Shown piece by piece: positions 6,707-8,631 of a stretch of DNA of 8,631 nt. The position numbers and the translations under genes are program-made. The stretch spans positions 1-8,631 of the forward strand of contig DAOWJM010000054.1 in assembly GCA_030640325.1 (NCBI GenBank), written 5' to 3'. Numbering within the stretch: position 1 is the stretch's first letter; each line of letters opens with the position of its first letter. This DNA is from Dehalococcoidia bacterium. GTDB lineage: Bacteria > Chloroflexota > Dehalococcoidia > Dehalococcoidales > BS750m-G39. Below the pieces are notes generated by a model that was given only the letters and a program-made list of their open reading frames with translations, was not told the DNA's origin and did no database searches.

Positions 6707-7486
6707 TTGAGTTTTAGTATCGCTGTAGCTGGAAAGGGCGGTAGTGGGAAGACATCGGTGGCAAGTCTCATCATTCGCTACCTGATGAAAAACGGAGCGG
6801 GACCAATTCTGGCTATTGATGCTGACCCTAACGCCAATCTCGGGGAGAGTTTAGGACTTGACATAAAACAAACGGTTGGCCTGGTACTTGACGATTTTCA
6901 AAAGGATAAAATAAAAATTCCCCCCGGGATAACCAAGCAGGACTATCTGGAGTATAAATTAAACGAGGCTATGGTGGAAGCTGAGGGGCTTGACCTGTTG
7001 ACCATGGGTAGGGGTGAGGGTCCGGAGTGTTACTGCTATCCCAATCTTATATTGAAAAAATTCGCTGATACCCTGGCTGAAAACTATGCCTATATGGTTA
7101 TGGATAATGAGGCGGGGATGGAGCATCTGTCACGGAGAACCACGCAGGATGTTGATGAGCTACTTATAATCTCCGACCATTCGGTGAAGGGCGTTCGAAC
7201 TGTGGCGCGGATAGGGGAGCTGGTCACTCAACTTAAACTGGCAGTGAAGAGGCAATCGGTGATAATCAATTTTGTCCCCGCCAGGCTAGATGCTCTAGTG
7301 GCTGAGGAACTGACCAGATTGGGAATCAACCCCACAGCCACTATTCCCTTAGATGAGGAAGTATATGAGTATGACCTCAAGCTAAAGCCACTTCTTGACC
7401 TGCCCGATACTTCTAAGGCGGTGAGGGCAGTTAGTGATTTGATGGCAAAGCTTCTTAGTGGAAAATCGGAGAATCTAGCTCGCTAA
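6707..7486 (+). CDS. cooC: CooC/AcsF-family nickel-insertion ATPase (copy 2)
   Basis: This is a second, clearly divergent member of the CooC family, 259 residues long. It has the deviant Walker A GKGGSGKT (9-16), IDADPNANL (37-45), the metal-binding pair C108-Y109-C110 (ECYCYPN) and the Walker B-like MDNEAGMEHLSRRT (132-145). It differs from copy 1 in the P-loop (GSGKT against GVGKT), around the CxC (no glycine just before it) and in the linker at 56-95, so it is not a recent duplication. Such paralogs often divide work between CODH and acetyl-CoA synthase, but which copy serves which cannot be told from sequence alone. The TTG start is chosen because GGAGG (6694-6698) lies 8 nt upstream and it gives the family N-terminus MSFSIAVAGKGG. 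It begins 38 bp after fhs and ends 15 bp before folD, so it is operonic. Confidence 0.9.
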   Translation: MSFSIAVAGKGGSGKTSVASLIIRYLMKNGAGPILAIDADPNANLGESLGLDIKQTVGLVLDDFQKDKIKIPPGITKQDYLEYKLNEAMVEAEGLDLLTMGRGEGPECYCYPNLILKKFADTLAENYAYMVMDNEAGMEHLSRRTTQDVDELLIISDHSVKGVRTVARIGELVTQLKLAVKRQSVIINFVPARLDALVAEELTRLGINPTATIPLDEEVYEYDLKLKPLLDLPDTSKAVRAVSDLMAKLLSGKSENLAR

Positions 7487-7501
7487 AAAAGGGGGTAGAA
7501 A

Positions 7502-8389
7502 ATGCCAGCACAGATTATTAGTGGTACCGAGATTGCCAAGCAGATTCGAGAGGAACTAAAACAGGAAATCGCTGAGCTCAAGGAGAAACATAATCTTATA
7601 CCGGGGCTAGCCACTGTCCTGGTAGGCGAAGACCCGGCATCCCAGGTTTATGTTGGAGCGAAGGAGAAGGCATCCATAGCTCTGGGCGTCTATTCGGAAA
7701 GACACGACCTGCCGGCTGATACCAGTGAGGAAGAACTGCTCAAGCTCATTGACAAGCTAAACAAAGACCCCAAGATTCATGGGATTTTAGTCCAACTACC
7801 TCTACCAAAGCATATCAATGAGACCAGAGTGCTTTATGCCATTGACCCCAAAAAGGATGTTGATGGCTTCCACCCGGTGAATGTCGGCAAATTGATGATT
7901 GGTGAGCCAGATTATTTACCCTGCACCCCCCATGGAATTCAGCAGCTTCTAATCAGGTCAGGGACTAAGATTGATGGGGCAGAGGTGGTAGTCGTGGGCA
8001 GAAGCAATATTGTGGGCAAACCTATAGCTAATATCCTTATCCAGAAGAAGGACGGGGCAAATGCTACAGTAACTGTTTGCCATACCCGGACCAAGGATAT
8101 GGCTTTTCATACTAAAAGAGCCGACATACTGATTGTGGCCGCAGGAAAGGCTAAAGCCATCACCGCTGATATGGTCAAGGAAGGGGCAGTGGTAATTGAT
8201 GTTGGCGTTAACCGGATAGGAAAAACCCCGGAAGGTAAGGCTATCCTGTGCGGCGATGTTGACTTTGATGCTGTTAAAGAAAAGGCTAAAGCCATTACTC
8301 CGGTGCCTGGTGGTGTGGGACCAATGACGATAACTATGCTTATGCTGAATACGGTGAGAGCTGCCAAATTGGCAGCTGGCCTTGCCTAG
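7502..8389 (+). CDS. folD: Bifunctional methylene-THF dehydrogenase / methenyl-THF cyclohydrolase
   Basis: FolD interconverts 10-formyl-THF, methenyl-THF and methylene-THF in the cytoplasm, using NAD(P). It is the two-step bridge between Fhs and methylene-THF reductase. At 295 residues it is full length. The substrate domain shows Y50 and K54 (YVGAK), the catalytic tyrosine and lysine of the family. Also present are QLPLP (98-102) and DVDGFHP (119-125, with D121). The dinucleotide domain shows CTPHG (141-145), the GRSNIVGKP loop (166-174), AAGK (213-216), DVGVNR (233-238) and the closing PVPGGVGPMT (267-276). AAGGGGGT (7489-7496) provides a ribosome binding site 5 nt before the ATG. It lies 15 bp after cooC copy 2, and its stop codon overlaps the ribosome binding site of the next small gene. 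Cofactor choice (NAD or NADP) is not readable with confidence. Confidence 0.97.
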   Translation: MPAQIISGTEIAKQIREELKQEIAELKEKHNLIPGLATVLVGEDPASQVYVGAKEKASIALGVYSERHDLPADTSEEELLKLIDKLNKDPKIHGILVQLPLPKHINETRVLYAIDPKKDVDGFHPVNVGKLMIGEPDYLPCTPHGIQQLLIRSGTKIDGAEVVVVGRSNIVGKPIANILIQKKDGANATVTVCHTRTKDMAFHTKRADILIVAAGKAKAITADMVKEGAVVIDVGVNRIGKTPEGKAILCGDVDFDAVKEKAKAITPVPGGVGPMTITMLMLNTVRAAKLAAGLA

Positions 8390-8397
8390 GAGGGAGG
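8388..8397 (+). promoter_or_regulatory. Ribosome binding site overlapping the folD stop
   Basis: AGGAGGGAGG begins inside the folD TAG (8387-8389) and ends 5 nt before the ATG at 8403. It favours that ATG over an in-frame TTG at 8382, and suggests translational coupling between folD and the small gene. Confidence 0.7.
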
Positions 8398-8402
8398 AAA
8401 AG

Positions 8403-8621
8403 ATGGAATATAAGGTTGAAGAAAAGAGTGCGCCTGGCAGAGAGAGGGTGGAGGTACTGGGAGCAACTTTTGAGGCAGGCAAACCCGAAGGAGAAGACAG
8501 CGGGAAATGGAGGCAGAAACTGGAGAGTAGGGAGGAGAAGCTCAAGTACCTGCAAAACGGCGAGCGATATTGGTATGGGAAAGAATGGTACGGCAGCGAG
8601 AAGAGAAAGACCCCAGCTTAA
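8403..8621 (+). CDS. Small charged protein of unknown function in the C1 operon
   Basis: I do not recognise this 72-residue protein. It is rich in Glu, Lys and Arg and has no cysteine, no signal peptide and no membrane segment, so it should be cytoplasmic and cannot bind an iron-sulfur cluster through cysteine. A short hydrophobic patch, VEVLGATFEAG (17-27), is followed by a charged, probably helical stretch (KWRQKLESREEKLKYL, 36-51). The protein closes with an aromatic, repeat-like tail, YWYG-K-EWYG (58-66). Its perfect ribosome binding site, 13-bp gap after folD and same-strand position argue that it is a real gene of the operon. A subunit or assembly accessory of a nearby C1 or redox complex is possible but only inferred from position. 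A small chance remains that it is a spurious frame. Confidence 0.6.
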   Translation: MEYKVEEKSAPGRERVEVLGATFEAGKPEGEDSGKWRQKLESREEKLKYLQNGERYWYGKEWYGSEKRKTPA

Positions 8622-8622
8622 G

Positions 8623-8631
8623 AAGGAAGGA
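8623..8631 (+). promoter_or_regulatory. Shine-Dalgarno-like sequence at the window edge
   Basis: AAGGAAGGA begins one base after the stop of the 72-residue gene and runs to the last base. It suggests another gene starting just outside the window, so the operon probably continues. Confidence 0.4.

Noticed and set aside
4092..7486. ParA/MinD or nitrogenase-NifH-like identity for the two P-loop ATPases
   Set aside because: The closely spaced CxC pair, the MEAG/NEAG-x-EHL segment and the C1 operon context point to CooC. NifH-type cluster cysteines are not arranged this way.

Overview
The window carries nine complete protein genes, all on the + strand, in two functional blocks. It looks like the chromosome of an anaerobic bacterium with a folate-dependent Wood-Ljungdahl (reductive acetyl-CoA) pathway. 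Formate-tetrahydrofolate ligase (fhs), methylene-THF dehydrogenase/cyclohydrolase (folD) and two CooC-type nickel-insertion ATPases sit together in one tight gene string. The single-chain (alpha2) glycyl-tRNA synthetase, the TTG/GTG starts and the gene mix fit Chloroflexota, for example Dehalococcoidia. A Desulfobacterota-like origin for part of the C1 cluster cannot be excluded. Taxonomy is an inference; there is no rRNA or other direct marker here.

Block 1 (1-3894) is housekeeping and miscellaneous. A good sigma70-type promoter (124-152) precedes glyS (199-1548). glyS is followed by a GC-rich hairpin (1557-1576) and then a 75-bp imperfect palindromic repeat (1619-1693) of the GTCATTGCGAG type. 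Next comes sbcD (1747-2991), a Mre11-family nuclease gene without sbcC beside it. Two small alpha+beta-fold proteins follow closely on the same strand: an ABM-type monooxygenase-fold protein (3013-3312) and a GyrI-like ligand-binding-fold protein (3376-3894).

Block 2 (3895-8631) is the C1 operon. A 197-bp intergenic region has a candidate promoter (3971-3999) and a strong 5'-leader hairpin (4033-4069). It leads into cooC copy 1 (4092-4880), fhs (4905-6668), cooC copy 2 (6707-7486), folD (7502-8389) and an unrecognised 72-residue charged protein (8403-8621). Gaps are 13-38 bp and most genes have clear Shine-Dalgarno sequences. A further Shine-Dalgarno-like sequence is the last thing in the window, so the operon probably continues.

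Working together, Fhs activates formate onto THF and FolD converts 10-formyl-THF to methylene-THF. The two CooC proteins would load nickel into CODH and acetyl-CoA synthase, which joins this methyl branch to CO. The CODH/ACS subunits and methylene-THF reductase are not in the window and would be expected nearby, probably downstream. The least explained items are the 72-residue protein, the divergent Fhs form, the paired CooC paralogs around fhs, and the leader hairpin. I saw no tRNA, rRNA, CRISPR array, transposase or broken gene.
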